Positions 21,300 to 36,100 of a stretch of 64,000 nucleotides of DNA are shown here, piece after piece (within the stretch, counting starts at the first letter, position 1; each line of letters begins with the position of its first letter). The translations under genes and the position numbers were made by a program. The DNA is taken from positions 1,447,501 to 1,511,500 of the forward strand of contig NC_090783.1 in the NCBI RefSeq assembly GCF_040054535.1, given 5' to 3'. This DNA comes from Antennarius striatus. Taxonomy: Eukaryota; Chordata; Actinopteri; Lophiiformes; Antennariidae. Under the pieces are notes generated by a model. It saw only the letters and a program-made list of their open reading frames with translations. It was not told where the DNA came from and did no database searches.

Positions 21300-22969
21300 T
21301 TGATGGGATCAGAGAGGAGGCAGAGTCGCGGACAGGAAGTAGAAGGGAAGACTCACGGCCCCATTCAGACTCGCCCTCTCCAGCTGGTTGGAGATCTGCA
21401 TGCCATCAGCCGGACAGGCGAGGACCGGGAGGGCGGGGGCCCAATGGGAAGTCTGAAGGCTTCACTCTGGAGTTAATCTGCAGGAAACAAAACACATGTT
21501 CAAGAAAACAGACACAACCCCCCGCACAACGTCATCACGCAAATTTAGGGAGGAAACAACTGTAGCTTTGGATTAAAACACGCGACGAACAGAGCTTTGA
21601 ACTGATGACGTCTGCAGTAGAAGAAAAAGGCAATCAGATTGGTCGACGAATTAAGATTATTCATGATTCCGAACCTGATGACTAGTTTCTCCCCACGATA
21701 ATCTCGTATAATCAGGCAAACAGACGATGAGGAAGTCAAACCTTCATTCAGCGTCTCAAAACAAACGGGTAACACGTTTCATTGTCTTCGTCTGAAGTTT
21801 CCATCGCAGAGTAACCTTAGATGTGCACATTTGCCGAACTGGTATTCTGCAGTCTGGATGAGGGGCTTTCAAGGGCCGGATGTGGCCCAGAGGCTGCCAG
21901 TAGACCATCAGCGGTGCAGCTGGTAGGGGGGTGTATGAAAGCCTGAGTCAGGGGGAGTCCTGAGTGTTTAAGGCAGCTGCAACTGGGGAAAGAGCCTCTT
22001 GTTGTGGTGTGAAGTTCTGTCTCTGATGGGCTCCAGCCTCCTGCCAGACGCCGTTTCCGGTCCCATCCTGATCAGGCTGTCGCTAGAAACCAGCGCAACT
22101 CTGTCAGGTGAACCCGACATGGTCAGGTCCAGCAGAACCTGAACCCTTAAGGCTCAGAGCCAACAAACGGAGACGTAGGAGAGAAACTTTCTCTCCGCTT
22201 TGCTGCACAGGAGTTTTGCAACTTGACTTGGGGGGTGGGGGGTTGATTTGTCAAAAACTGGGTGTGGTCCTGTCCTGGTTTGCCCCCCCACTGGGGTCGA
22301 TCCATCTTGGGCGTGGCTCTGCATGGTCAGAGCTAGACTCCGGTGTGGTCCAAGAGCGTCTCGAGTGTTTCTGGAGTTCATAGCCGAGATTCCTTCAGGT
22401 CAAAATCACTGAAGCCCGACGTGAAAAAGCAAAGGTCAAGCCTTTAGACTAAGAAAAGCCAATCTGTAAAAGAAGACTCACAGTTTTTGTGGTTCGGTTT
22501 GTCAAAAGTGACACTGTCTGTCGTGTCGTCAAGAAGGTTTTAGTCACACACTCTCATGAGTGAAATAAATCAAGCTGTCGTAAAACTACCGAGCTCAAAG
22601 ATCGACTGTTTGCACAGGCCGACAAGTCAGGACAAGCTGGTCAGAGGCTTTATGACTGAAACGCTGTCATCAAAACCAACCACAGTTCGGGAGAGGACTC
22701 AGCCTCCACCTGAGGACACACACACTCCGTCTGAGGCCAACAACAATGTGCTTTAATCCTCTGTTTATGGTAAACTTGCAAAAACTTCACAAGTCGGCAG
22801 CACTCCGTCGGACAGTCTCCGGTTTCCTGAGACTCCCGAGTTTCAGCTCGACAATGGAAAGAGCCGAGCTGCTCCCTGCAGCAGGACACACCTCACAATT
22901 ACACAATCCAGCTATGTAACTCAATCTCAATCCAAACACGCACAACACACACTGGGTGGGAGCCTCAGC

Positions 22970-23004
<35 letters not shown>

Positions 23005-24981
23005 AGCAAAGGGTTTTGTGGAGGGAGATGTCAAATCAAAACCAGAAAAATGTGAGAGCGCTTCAAGGATTTGAGGAGCGAACTGAAAGACGAGATCCAA
23101 CCGAGAGTCGAGGGGTTCGGCCGCGGAAACGCCGGGAAAAAAAACGAGACGTGACGGCGCAACCGTGTTCGCATCCATCTAAAATCGTTCCTGCTTCCTG
23201 TTCTGGATCCTCTCCAAACTGCAATCACCTAGAGGTCCGTCATTGAGGGGAACTCCCTGAAAATCCATATCTTAGTCATAGATTCAACCAAGAGGGGTAT
23301 TTCCAGAGGTCCGACCCTCCCAGGAAGTTTAAGAACAACCTGTTTCGTTTGGTGTAGTCAAACTGAAGCTAACGCTAACCCAACCTCCTCACCAGAGGTG
23401 CTAATGCGGTCGTGAAACATCGCCCACGACTTCTCATCGGTCTTGTGTGCAGACAGGAAACGAGAGACTTGTGTCTTCCTGCACTCATTTGTCCCGGTCG
23501 GAGACGCGAGCCATCAATCAAACATTAGCAGCACCGTCAACCTTTGACCCCGCACTCGTCAACTCAAAAGTCACGCGCAGGCAGTCGCTAGTTTGAGGGA
23601 TTGGAGGCTGGAATGAGAGCCAATGCTGAAGCGAACCCTGACCGAGGGGGGGTTAGCGGAGTGTTTCCAGCTTCTCTTGACGTTACCTTTCACTCTCCAA
23701 CACGTACGTTCAGCCACTTGTCAAGACTTGACTGCAGTCGTTGCGTTTCAGGGTGTAGCTGGAGGCTAACGCTCATCCATTGATCGTCTTTTCCCGCCAA
23801 AATTTTGCAACCAGATAATCGAAGCTGCTGCAAAGCAACAAACGGGGGGTGTTTTTTCAATAAGTTCTTAGATGCATGATACCAACCTGTACTTACAGGT
23901 TCAGAACATGAACGCCCCCCCATGGAAGATTCACACCGCCCACGCAAACATGAATCTACATCCAGCAGCCGGTTGGTTTAGATTTAGAGGCGTTAGCTCA
24001 AAGCTAGCTCTGGTTCTGGGTCTCTAACAAACGACAGCGTTGGGGGGGGGGGGGGGGTGAGGCTGGAGTTTGCATTCCTCAAACACTTTAAATATACATG
24101 TGCTGGGATGGGGGGAGGAGTCCCGGTGATTTGTTACAACCGTTAAACTTGACCTCATCTTCCAAAACAAACCGACTAACTTTTTGCTTCCCTGCGGCTC
24201 GGAGGAGCCGCACACGTATGTCCGTGTTTTCCCGCAACACATGTGCGTGTTTGTGTGTGCGAACGCAGCGGCCTGCACCAGTAAACACCAGTCTGAGCTC
24301 AAACTGCTCATTACCAGAGCGGCCACACCCGAGCCTCCTCTCTGGAAGCAGAGCTGCAGCTTCAGCCGGCGCGTCTCTGCAACACAAAGGACCTACAGCA
24401 CATGTGGGGGGGGGGCACGAGGGTCACTGGTGACCCCTGGGTCCAGGTGAAGCTGGAAAATCCACCCCGCCTCCTCTGGAATACTGATGACATCAGCGGG
24501 AATCTGTTCTCACGCTCCCCATGCACGTCTGAACTACTACTGAAACCCTGATCCGGATCAGAGTCTGGATCCAGATCCAGCGCCAAAATCTCACATCAGT
24601 TTAACTAAAACTTTTTCACACCTTTGTGATTAATCCTGCAAAGAAACTACAAAAAAACAAAAACAAAACCCCCACAAAACTGGCGGGAAAAACGTCAGCT
24701 CCTCCCTTCTTGGATGGAGAGAAAAAAAAGGTTTTGACGCCTCAAATTAAAGAAAAACGTTTATTTTATGAGTCAGAAATAATCATTAGTTGTCATTTCT
24801 TCTCTTCCTAAACCCACGTGACCACAAGTGGAACTGAAAGAACCTTTTAGAACCTGTGACAGTTGATCCACAACCACAAGAGCTGCCATCGAGCTGAGTC
24901 AACGGCGGCTGGACCTCCGCAATCAGCCGCTTTGTTTGTTCTCCTGGTTTGAAAGCAGGACGCACGGATGACGTCACGGCT

Positions 24982-25024
<43 letters not shown>

Positions 25025-25266
25025 AGTGGAAGATGAAGCGATTCACTTAAAAGTTGTGTTATCATTTCAAAAGAACGGGCCGCGGTCACCCTGACACGCT
25101 GGGATGTTCGCGCCGTAATCAACTCCAGACTCTTTACGCACCGCGGCGCGCAGATGGGAGCCTCGAACACCCAGAAACCCCCCCCCAGTGGGCTCAAACA
25201 GCAGAAGGACGTTCACAAAAGGTTTTTAAATCGTGGGTAGAAATGGAGGAAACTCACCTTTTTGTC

Positions 25267-25298
<32 letters not shown>

Positions 25299-25616
25299 GT
25301 GTGAACCAGTTCGTCAGGTAAATCCAGATGGGAGGGGAGCACCTGGATGAGGTCACCGCCCCGCGCCGCTGTCACCTCTGCGCGCAGAGGCGACAAAAAA
25401 CGAGCAACCCGAAAAAAGTAAAGTCTCTGCTCCTTATCGAGGCTCCACTCGGGGGGGTTCTTTCAGGATTCCAGTCCCTTAAACTTGGTGAAACTGCCTC
25501 CGTCACCTGAGTTCGACGCGGTTCCTTTTACTTCCGGTAAGCTCGCGCGGTTGTTACCTGTGCGGTGATTCAGGGCGGCGGGCTGCTCTCTCTCTCTCTC
25601 AGGACGGAGCTGAAGG

Positions 25617-25663
<47 letters not shown>

Positions 25664-26605
25664 CGCTGCTCCCAACCTGTGCGCGCAGGACCCGCCCCCA
25701 GCTGCCTCCCTATTGGCTGACGGGGAGGCCCTGGAGGAGCCAATGACAGCGGAGGAAAGACGTGAGTGACAGGAGCCTCCTGGTGAATAAATGACGCTCC
25801 AGGTGAGGCTGGTGTTGACACGTGTGACGTCACGGACAGGTAAAGAGATGCTTTGTGACGTCACAAGCCACACAAACACTCTGCGGTTGTCTCAGGTTAG
25901 AAGAACGCAGATTTATTGATTGATTGATTGATTTTTATCCTCATCGCCTCAATGAAAAAAAAAGACAAGAAAGAAACGCAGAAAGTGAACCGCGATGAAA
26001 AGCGGATGTTACTTCCTGTTTACTCCCCGCGCGGGGGGCGCGTGACAGCCGCGTTTTGCGCAACACCAATCAGACGCGTCCTCGGCTCGGATCAGGGGGA
26101 CGTTCGTTTCCATCCCATCATCTCCATTTCTCTGCATTCCTTAACCACGTCACAGACAGCGGTGCGTCACGTTACCATGGCGACGGGGATGCTGATGTTT
26201 GACCTGTTTTGGATAGAGGATGAATGGATGGAGGAGTTTAAATCCAGAGATCAAACGTGGCAAAAGTTTAGAAGAAGAAATAAATATTTTTGTGAACTTC
26301 ACCTGAACCTCCTCTGGGGGGTTGTTCTGGGGGGGGGGGGGTCAGCCATGGAGGCCCCAGAAAGCAGCAACGGAGCAACAATGAAAGTCAAGAGTACAAA
26401 AGAGAGGTGTGTGGACAAATAAGTCAAAACAGGAAGTGGAGAGGAAGTTCTAATTTAGGACGGGAAGCAGGAAAAGGAAAGGCGGGAAACGGAAACGCGT
26501 GGATCCCAAGACGCGCGTCGGAGCGATGGATGGAGGAGGCGCGTCCACGTGCAAGGACCTGGAGCGGGAGCGCGCGTTGCGTGAGAGCAGCGCCACGCGG
26601 CACAG

Positions 26606-26672
<67 letters not shown>

Positions 26673-27954
26673 GGGTCTGACGCAACGTGTTTTTGTGTGT
26701 TTGCGTGCGCGTCAATCACATGTGGAGCAGTTTACTGCAGTCTGGAGCTGATTTGGGGGGGGGGACCACCCCCCCACCCCCCAGCTGCTCCTAAGACTGA
26801 GTCTGGACCGGAAGTCTTACATGTTCATCACCAGCTGGTTCCGTGTGTTTGGAAAGCCCCTCCACTTCCCACATGAAAACACACACATTTTTCTCTTGAA
26901 AGATGACGTCACAGGTTCAAGGCTGCGCACCCCCCCCCACCCCCACCCCGAGCGGATGCAACCATCATGTCCAAAAATCCAGCATTCAACATGAATGCTC
27001 TGGAATGTGATCAAATTAAATTAAAGTAGTTCAAACCTTTTCATTCAGCAGCTTCAGCAGAAATTCAGATTTTCAAAATAAAAGTCATGCTCGCTCATTT
27101 GTGTTATGAGAAAACTGAGGAGGTCAGGAATAAATCGGGAGTTTCCAGTCTTTTGAATGTTGCATTTTAGCATCTTTCAGCTCCTTGTTTCGGTTGGACA
27201 GGCCACAACTTCCCTGTTTCGTACTTTCATTGTTGTCAGTCCGACTTTAGGAACAAGAAAGAGAAGAAGAAGAAGAAGAAGGAGGAACATCCTTTAATTG
27301 GGGAATGCACTCACTATCCAACCCATTCTTATTGAAATAAATCAAACTGTTACACCCCCCCCCCCTCCCCTCTGACAACATCCAGGTCAAATAAGGAAAA
27401 AGCTTTGCTTTAGGATCACATGACAGGAAGCTTCCTCCAGAAACATCCAAGGAGGAAATAAGGAATGAAACTAGAATTTATTTATTGAATAAACAAATAA
27501 ATGTCTGGGCGTCTTGTTTAACGCAACACAAGACGACCGTAAGGAGAGCGGACAAACTGCGCCTGTGCCTCATGACGGCTGACTCATCCAGGCCTCTGTT
27601 GCCACACGGAACTGATGTTTTTTTTCATTCCTTATCTGCTATTCATTCATGTCCCATCATTCCACAGCCTGTCAAGACTCTCTGCTTCTATTTTTCTCCG
27701 TTCTTCATTTCTGAGGCGCGATCCCAGATTCCCCGGTTACATTTTTAGGTAGCTGGCCGTCGTCGCAGAAACGTTTTTTTTTTAATTCTCACGTCCCAGG
27801 AATGTGAGGAATGCGCTCGCCGCTGTGGATTTCTGACGCTCTTATCTGGAGAAAAATAACGAACGCAGCAGCATCTCTTATCGCCGCGTCGGCCTCTTCT
27901 CATCCTCACCTGATAACCTTGAGTTTCAGTGACGTCTCATCTGTGTGTGTGTGT

Positions 27955-27995
<41 letters not shown>

Positions 27996-28380
27996 ACAGG
28001 TTTCAGTCACGCCCTGGATTTGAATTTTGATTTAAATGCTGAGGAGAAACCATGAATGTGCTCATTTGAAAGTCAAAGGTGATGGGGGGGGTGAGGTCAG
28101 GGGTCGGGGGGTCAACATGTTGACCCTTCACCTGTGTCTCACGGTTAAACACGACTCGCCTTTTTAGCGGCTTCCGTTCCTTCCTGTGAAGGATTTTCAC
28201 CCGACTAAAGGAAGCTGCCTGGAGGGATTGCAAAGCATTGCAGGCTGGGCCGCCGTGCATTCTGGGAAATGTATTTTTATATGGATGTATTTATTTGAAA
28301 CAAGAATGGATAAAGAGATGAAAATGTAGGTTTTTAACAACCCAAATAATATTTAGAAAAGCTCCAAAAATAGTAAGAAT
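21300..28380. other. Gene-free 7 kb upstream of lpar2
   Basis: No coding sequence recognised on either strand. Contents: many G/C homopolymer runs; CA/GT microsatellites at about 22972-23001, 24985-25023, 25267-25303, 25619-25662, 26607-26670 and 27943-27990; a CpG-richer stretch with a CT run at 25340-25720 and 26020-26100, which is the best place for a distal lpar2 promoter or first exon. The frames 25928-26422 and 26407-26751 are driven by simple repeats and show no motif. Confidence 0.4.
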
Positions 28381-29397
28381 TCCTCATAGCGCCCCCTTGT
28401 GGTAAAAAAAAGCATCAGCGAAACATCAATGACAGCACAAGACAAGGTTTTTAAAGATTTTTTTTTAAATATTATTTTAATACTTTTCTTAAAAAAGATG
28501 TACTCCAACAAGAAGAATCTATTGACCTCAACGCCTCCAACATACCAACAAGTTGTTCTGGGTAAAATAAATCAGAAAAAAAAATAGCAAAAGGGAAAAC
28601 AAAACAAACTCAAATATGAAAATGAAAGAAACATTAAGAAAAAGTGATTATAGAACTGAAAACACTCAGATCTCCGGGGGCCGACCTATACGGGAACCAG
28701 GAAGAGCTCCCAGAAAAAAATAAAAATTAAAAAAACCCACAATGGCACGTGACATCCAATTCTGAAACCATTCTAAAAAATAAAAATTAAAAGACAAGAT
28801 GACAAACTATTACACCAACTGCAGAGGCTGCGAGAAAGATAGTGGTGGACGAGCCTAAAAACACACAAACATGATGACGAGAAAGAAAAAAAAAAGATTT
28901 ACAGTTAAGTGCAGGTTTTCAACAGCATGATGGGAGTTTAAGTCGAGACAAACTGATTCTGGAAACCGCTTCTGTTACAAAACTGCTGCGTGAATTTTTG
29001 ATTTTTTTGTTTGTTTTTAAAAGGGCTAAAGAATATTAAATAGCAATAAAAACATAGCCTTTAATATAAAGTGAAAAGAAGATGCATTTTACTTGTAAAA
29101 AACAAAACAATGAGCTTTCAGCACTCGACAGATTGGTTTTGGCATAGAATGAACGAAACAAAAAACAGAAGGTGTGAGAGAATAAATGGACAGAATCCCC
29201 TCAACTGAATCATAAAAAAGGTTGGTTTTTTTCTTCTTTACAGTAAATTCTACAAAATCAAAACCAGAGCTCAGAGCTGAACAGAGATGAGCTTCGCCCC
29301 CCCTGAAATCCAAACTAATCTCGTGTTCTTTTTTTTTTTGTTGACTTTTCATCGTATATAATATATATTTATGTATCTATTTATATATATTTATATA

Positions 29398-30102
29398 TTT
29401 ATTATGTATAATTTGTAGGGTATGATTGTTAGTTTACAGGCCAGAGCGCTAAGGCAAACGACACTCTGAATCTTTCTAAATGCCTCATCATCGCCCTCCG
29501 GTGGTCGCACAGGGAAGTGCCTCCACTCCTCCGACGTGACTGAAGAGAGAAAAACAGAAAAAAGGGAAGAAGGACATCTCGGAAAAGTGCGGGAATGTGG
29601 CCGTGTGAGGGGCGGGGGGGCCACAGTCGACCTCTGAACCTGACAATCCCAGCTAATCCAGCTTAAAATAATAACAAAAAGAAAAAAATCAGAACAAAAA
29701 CAAAAGTAATTTGTCTGTTTGTAATTTGCTCAAAACGATCCGTTCCAACCTCCGTCTCACAGCTGAAGACATTAGAGAATAAAGGTCTTCCATTGAATTC
29801 TTAAATTAAATCCTCTTCACGTGATTATTTTCTTGAAGTAAAAGTCTCGTCCCTTTCCTTTTCCGTTCCGTCTTTCTTTATTATTCCTCTGTTTCATGAG
29901 TCAGACACCAAAACGTATCCGAGGTCGTTTTTGCTTCCCCTTTCCTCTCTTTCACATGACAGCTGATTCAATAGTGAGGAAAAAGGGACTGTGTGTGTGT
30001 GTGTGTGTGTGTGAACATCAATCATGCATTTAAATGCCTGTTTTTGTTTGTTTTAGCGTTTGCGTGTCTCTACGTTCGTCTTTCTCTCCCTGATGTTTCC
30101 TC
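29398..30102 (-). other. brd4: Probable brd4 3' UTR
   Basis: AT-rich - strand sequence after the brd4 stop (30105-30103). An AATAAA lies at 29403-29398, which would give about 700 nt of 3' UTR; further AT-rich sequence to about 28450 could be a longer form. Confidence 0.45.
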
Positions 30103-33100
30103 TCAGAACAGATTCTCCTCAAAGATGGCCATCAGATCACTCTGGAAGTTGATGTCGATGGTGTCTGCCATCTGCAGGAGGAAATGGGAACAACAAGAGT
30201 ATTAATAATGATTAACAATAATAATTAAAATATATTTATATGTGTTTTAAAAACTGTTTTTTCCCCACCGCCTCTCTCCTGCGTCGCTCCTGCTCTCGGC
30301 GGCGCGCCATCTCCCTCTGCTGGTCGGGAGTGTTCTGTGCAGCGGAAGTGGGTGTGGGCGGGGCCTGTGGTTGCTGAGGGGGCAGGGCCTGCGGGGAGTG
30401 AGTGGGCGGGGTGGAAGCCGGGGGCGTGGGGGCTAGCGGCGACTGTTGCTCCTGGCGACGGCGGGCGTCCTCCTGCGCCCGGCGAGCCTGCTCCAGGGTG
30501 TCCTCGTCGTCACGGCTACGGAGCAAAAACAAAAACAAACACAAGTGAGGATGCAGCGACAACTGGAACGACTGGAGGAGCCAGTGGCCCCGCCCACCTA
30601 CCGCAGCTTCTCCTGCTCCCGGCGGGCTTGCTCCGCCTTCAGCTGCCGCTCGCGCTCCTCCTTCTCGCGGGCGGCGCGCTTGAACTGCTCGAAGCTGTCG
30701 CTGGAGGAGCGCAGCGAGGAGGCCGGCGTGGACTGGGAGCGCTGGGCCAGGCTGGCCCACGAGCCCATGTTCTTCAGCTTCATGCCACCGAGGGGGGGGG
30801 GGGCAGAGGAAGAAAGGTGAGGGGGGGTGAGGAACAGACAAACAGGAAGTTGCGTCACGCTCCTCACCTGCGTCTTCTTGGGAGCGACGGGAGTTTTGGG
30901 TTCTTGCTTGATTTTGCCGTCTTGCTTCGAGCAGGGGGGGGGCGGCGCCAGGGATTCTGGGAGACGAGGAGTGGGGCGGGGGCCATCCACTGGTTTGAGA
31001 TCTAATCCTGTAAAGAACGTAAATGGGGGGGGGGGCAATTAGCTGAGAAGTCTTCAATCGAACAGGCTAACGAGTGTTCTACTCACTGTGTTTGTCGGGT
31101 TTATGGGATTCCTGACGTACGGCTGGACTGAAAGGGGAGGGGGGCAGAACCGGCGGCGACTGGGGGGGCTTCTCTTCCTTGACCCCCGTCAGGTTGGACC
31201 TCTGTTCCTGCAGGCAGACGCAGGAAGCGTAACCAACGAGAATCAAAAAACCCAAACAACAATCGTTCCCCCGTCCATCCCCAGGATTCCTCACGTGTTT
31301 CTTGGTGGGGGGGGGCGACGGCTGTCCCACGGCGTGGAACGGGGGCATCTGAGGAGAGTGCATCATGGGGGGGGAGGGGCTGTCACGCAGGCAACCTGGG
31401 AGGGGGGGAAACCTCACTTTGAAACCCGAGGAAAACGTCAGACGTTAGAAACCAGATCAACAGGAGTTTTTTGTCGTGGAGCCTCAAACGTCTCGTAACC
31501 ATAGCGACGCCGCGTTCAAGTCACGTGGGAGAAACGGATTCCTTCGCGTTCTGAGGGAGCCGGCGATCCGTGTGTGACGTGAACGCATCAGAGGAGGGGA
31601 AACCCGTCGTACCTGACGTGACTTGAACGCGGCGTCGTGTCATGTGACCTCTCACCTGTGGGGAAAGGCTCCGCCCTGCTTTGCGGCGACGGCTGATGCT
31701 GCTGCTGAACCTTCTGCTGCAGCGGCGGCGGCGCCCCCTTCTGCGGCTGCATCGCCGCCGCCGCCACGGCGACGACGTGCGCGTGTGGGAACGGCTGCCG
31801 CGTGTGGTGGGCGTGTCTCTGTGTCGGGGGCGCGGCCACAACCTGCGCGTGCATCGACTGCGCCAGCTGCGCGGGCGACTGCGCGTGCAGCGTCTGCGCG
31901 GCCGGCCGCGTCTGCAGCGACTGCAGGAAGGTGTGGACCTGGCTGAACGGCGTGATGTCGGCGCCGGGGGGCGTCGGCTCCTCGTCGTCCTCCAGCAGGG
32001 CTTGGGGGGGTTGCGCCGAGAGGGTACCCAGGATGCCGTGCGACGGCGGCGAGGGCACGCGGGGTCGGTGGAGGGGCTGCGGGAGGGGGAGGGGGAGGGG
32101 GAGCGACGGCTGCAGCTGCGGCGAGGACGATGGAGGCATGGGGGGCAGCGCCGGCGGGGGAGGCTGGGAGATTTTCGGGGGAAGCGGCGCCGCTCGGTTG
32201 CTAGGGCGCGAAGGTTGCTGGGGGAGAGCGTTGTGGAGCGCTGTGGGGGGGGGAGAAAACAGAATGAGTTAAAAAACGTCCGTTTCCGTTCGGTGACGTC
32301 ACGCCGGCGCGTTCCCACCTGGAGACGGGACGATGGGGTGTTGGTTCAGGAACGGGTGCGTCGTCTCCGCGGGCGTCTGTACTGGGGGGGGGGCGTTGGC
32401 GTTGAGCAGACCGGACGCGGCGACGACCGCCCCCGTCATGGACACGGCGTTGGGTTGCGTCAGGTGGGGGTTCAGGAACTGAGCCAGAGGATCGAAGGCG
32501 GAGTTCAGCAGCTGCGACGCGTCCAGTGGCGGGGGGGGGACGTGCACCGGGTGAGGTGGCGGCGGCGGCAGAGGGGGGGGGACGAACGGCGGTTTGGACT
32601 CCACCACCTGAAGCGGGATCTGAGGCTGGGGGGTGACGGGGGCCTGGAGGACTCGCTTGGCGTCTTTGCTGGACGAGGTTTTCTTCTGCTGCTTGGGAAC
32701 CAGCCCTGAGACAGGAAACAGGAAGTGTGAGGACAGCTGACGGCCAATCAGAGGCGCTGACAGGGGGTGGGGGGTGGGGGTTACCATTCTCAGAGTCGTC
32801 GCTGTCAGAGGAGTCGCTGCTGTCTGAAGATGAGGATCCGGTCTTCATCTTTGTCACGTTCATCGCTTCTATAGATTTCTCTACAAGTGATGAACAGGAA
32901 GTGATGAAATACAGAGAGAATGACATAATTTCCTGTTGATGTTGCTAAGCTACGATTAAAAATGAGATTTCTCAGTCTGTCATAAAGCAATCAAGAACAT
33001 TCTGAAAAATGTAGAACTTAAGCAGGGGGGTCAAGCTCATTTTCACTGAGGGCCACATCATCAGCGTAACGTCTGTACTCAAAAGGCCAGATGTAACTAA

Positions 33101-36100
33101 AAAACGTAAGTAAATGTAACTCAATATAATTTAACATAAACTAATCTTTAATGTTAATTAACTGAATTTATTACATCCCGCTTCAAATATCTTCACAACT
33201 ATTCCAGAGAGAAAGATGAAACGAAAAGCACATTACTTCGGTAGCAAAGGGGATGAAAATGAGATGATGACCTTGACCTTGAGAAAAGTAGGTCAGGGTC
33301 AAATTTCAACTTTTTTTTTGTACATATCTCAGGAACCGGGTAAGATAGAAAGACGAAACAAAATGCATTATGTTCAGGGATGCAAGGGGATGAAAATTAG
33401 ATCACAATCTTGACCTTGAAAAACTAAGTCAAGGTCAAATTTTTACTTGTATACCTTTTTAGGTACACGTCTCTGAAACCTGATGATATAATCACAAAAC
33501 AAAAAGCAACATTTTCAGGAAGTCAGAGACACAAAAGTGTGATGATGACCTTCACCTTTGGAAAACTTGGTCAAGGTCATACTCAATGGTACAATATAAA
33601 ATTCATCGTGCGACCATTATGAAAGTAGGTCAGGGTAAAATTTGGAAGTCAGGGGTGTTACAGTCTGTTTGAATCGTTACTTATTCAATTACAAAAAACA
33701 TTAGTTTTTCTGTTATAATAAATCCTTTTAAATACAGGAAGTGACTTAAAGAAACACGTAAAGTCACACCTGTGACCTGACGACAAAGACCTGAATATGA
33801 ACTTAAAGATTTTCATTCCAGAGGACAGGAAACAGGTTTGACTCCACCTCCACTGATCAACAATCCGACGCTTTATTTGATCCGAGCGGTGGAACCAGAC
33901 CTTCCTGCAGAGCCGCTGTAATTCATCCAACCGTCGGATGCAAAAAACCGTCGCACGACGCGTTGGGACGTCAAAAACCGGCCTACCTGACGGCTTCTTC
34001 TTCTTCTTGAGACAGGTGAAGACGTATTTCTCCAGCTCCCTCAGCGTGGAGGGCTTCAGCGTCTCGAAGTCGATCTCGATCTCGTCCGGGTTGGAGTTCT
34101 TGAGCGAGGGCTCTCGCGTCTGGATGATGTGCACCACGCGGCCCAGCTTGTCGCCGGGCAACTTGTTGATATCCAGGCTGAGCTGGCGCTTCTCCTCGTA
34201 CGACATCGGCTTGCAGCCGTCGACTGACGCGTCTCCGAACACGTCTGGGGGAGGGGGGGGGGTGAAACGGGGACAGTGGGGTTGACGCTGGGTCGTCATA
34301 GAAGGCAAAAAAAACGTGAGGATGGAGGCTTTCACAGACGTACCCAAGTCGTTGTCGGCTTCAAGGGAGGCAGACGGGACGAGGGGCGTCGGCCCGGGGA
34401 GGGGCATCACAGCTGGGCGGCTGTTCTTATCTCCTTCCTTCCTCCTGTGACGGACAGACGATTCGATTACAGGTACACCTCGGTTTACGACCACGATTCG
34501 TTCCTGAAGGCTGTTCCAATAGCGATTTGTTCGAATTCCAAATACGTTTTTCCCGTTACAAATAATGTAAATGGTCTGAATCCGTTCCAAGACGCTAGAA
34601 AACTACCTTTTTTCAACATAATATGTTATTTCATGATGTAAGTTATATATGAAATGTAAAAGAAGCAAACACGAGAAAGGAAGAAAAAAAAAATCGATGT
34701 AATCAGGTTAGCCTAAGGTACGAGTTACCGTCGTCTTTGGACAGAAGTTTATGGTACCGTAACTCGTACCGTAGGCAATGGAACGCAGATTAAGCGAAAA
34801 ATTATTGAATAAAATAAACTAAAATAAAAAGCATATTACCGTCACGTTTTGTCGCGACTTTTCTCGCACTTGGCGACGAGAATAAGGCGTTTGTTTCGCG
34901 TTCGACTTCCAAATTTTGTTCGACTTCCAAGACAAAAAAAAAATCCTGAATTTTTTGGTCGAATTCCGATTTGTTCGATGTCCAAAACGTTCAAAAACCA
35001 AGGTTTGCTTGTAGATCTAAAATCATCACGACCGCGATAACGCCACACATCATGTTCCCACCCACCCGGGCTTCTTCCTCTCCTTCTTCCCGATCACCAG
35101 CTCCTTGCTGCTCTTGCTTTTCTTGTAAGTCTGCAGCCCGACGGTCGGGGGGGTCCTCTCCACCGGCTCCACCTCCGCTCCCATCTTCTTCTTGTGCTTC
35201 TCCTTCTTCTTCTCCTTCTTCTCCCTCTCTTTTTTCTTGGGTTTGGCGACTTGGGGCTGCGACAGCGCCGCCAGCTGCTCGTGGACGGCCTTCAGCTGAA
35301 ACAAACACCCGGATGTGAGACGGAGAAACAAACAAACAAAAAAACCAGGAAACCGTCTGCGTTTGTCGTGGTTTCTCGGTGTATCAGCCATCGCCCGCTC
35401 TCGGCGGACGCTTTTCTGCGTGTCCCACCCACCTGTTGCGTCTCATTTGCCTCCCTCCCCCTTCATTTTCCATCCTCTAACCTGTTCCTGTAACTCGGCC
35501 AATCGGTGTTGCCTTTCCTGGTCTGAATCTCCGCCGGAGGATTCCGATTCCGACGAGGTGGAGCTGTCCTCTTCAGAGACGTGGGCAGACGGGGGCAGGG
35601 CTTGTCGAGTGGAGGGGGCAGGGTGGATGGCCGACGACGGGGTGGGAACAGGGGCGGCCTCCTCCGGGTCGTCAGGGATTTTGGAGAAACGCATCTCGAA
35701 CACGTCCTGGTGGACGGAGGAGGGAGGAGACGCTGTGAGCGCCACCAGAAGCACCAGAACTGATCGCTCAAGACGGAGGCGGGGGTTACCTGCAGTTTGT
35801 GCGCCATGCCGACCACGTCGTGATCGGGGGGGTTGTACTTGTAACAGTTGGAGAACATCAAGCGAACGTCTGCGGCGAATCCTTGACTGTCTCTGTACTG
35901 ACGGTTGTCCAGCTTTTTCTGAAAGAAGAGATGAAGACCAGAAATGTTTGTTCCAGACAATAAAAAAGGAAAGAAAGGGCAATACTTCAACCTAAATACC
36001 CTCTATTACACCAGAGAGGTGGAGCAAAGCGGTGCAGAAGGTTTCCTCACCTTCGTCAGGGAAGATTCCCAGGGAAAAACTGATCAAAATCAAATTATAA

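Noticed and set aside
26407-26876. Small genes around 26.5 kb
   Set aside because: Frames depend on a (GT)n tract; no domain or paired splice sites.
30236-31057. 273-aa - strand frame as a separate gene
   Set aside because: Reads through brd4 exons 19 to 17 and their short introns in mixed frames; the spliced brd4 model explains it better.
31623-32709. Long + strand frame of 342 aa
   Set aside because: Shadow of the Pro/Gln-rich brd4 exons 13 and 14 on the other strand; Arg/Gly-rich with no motif.
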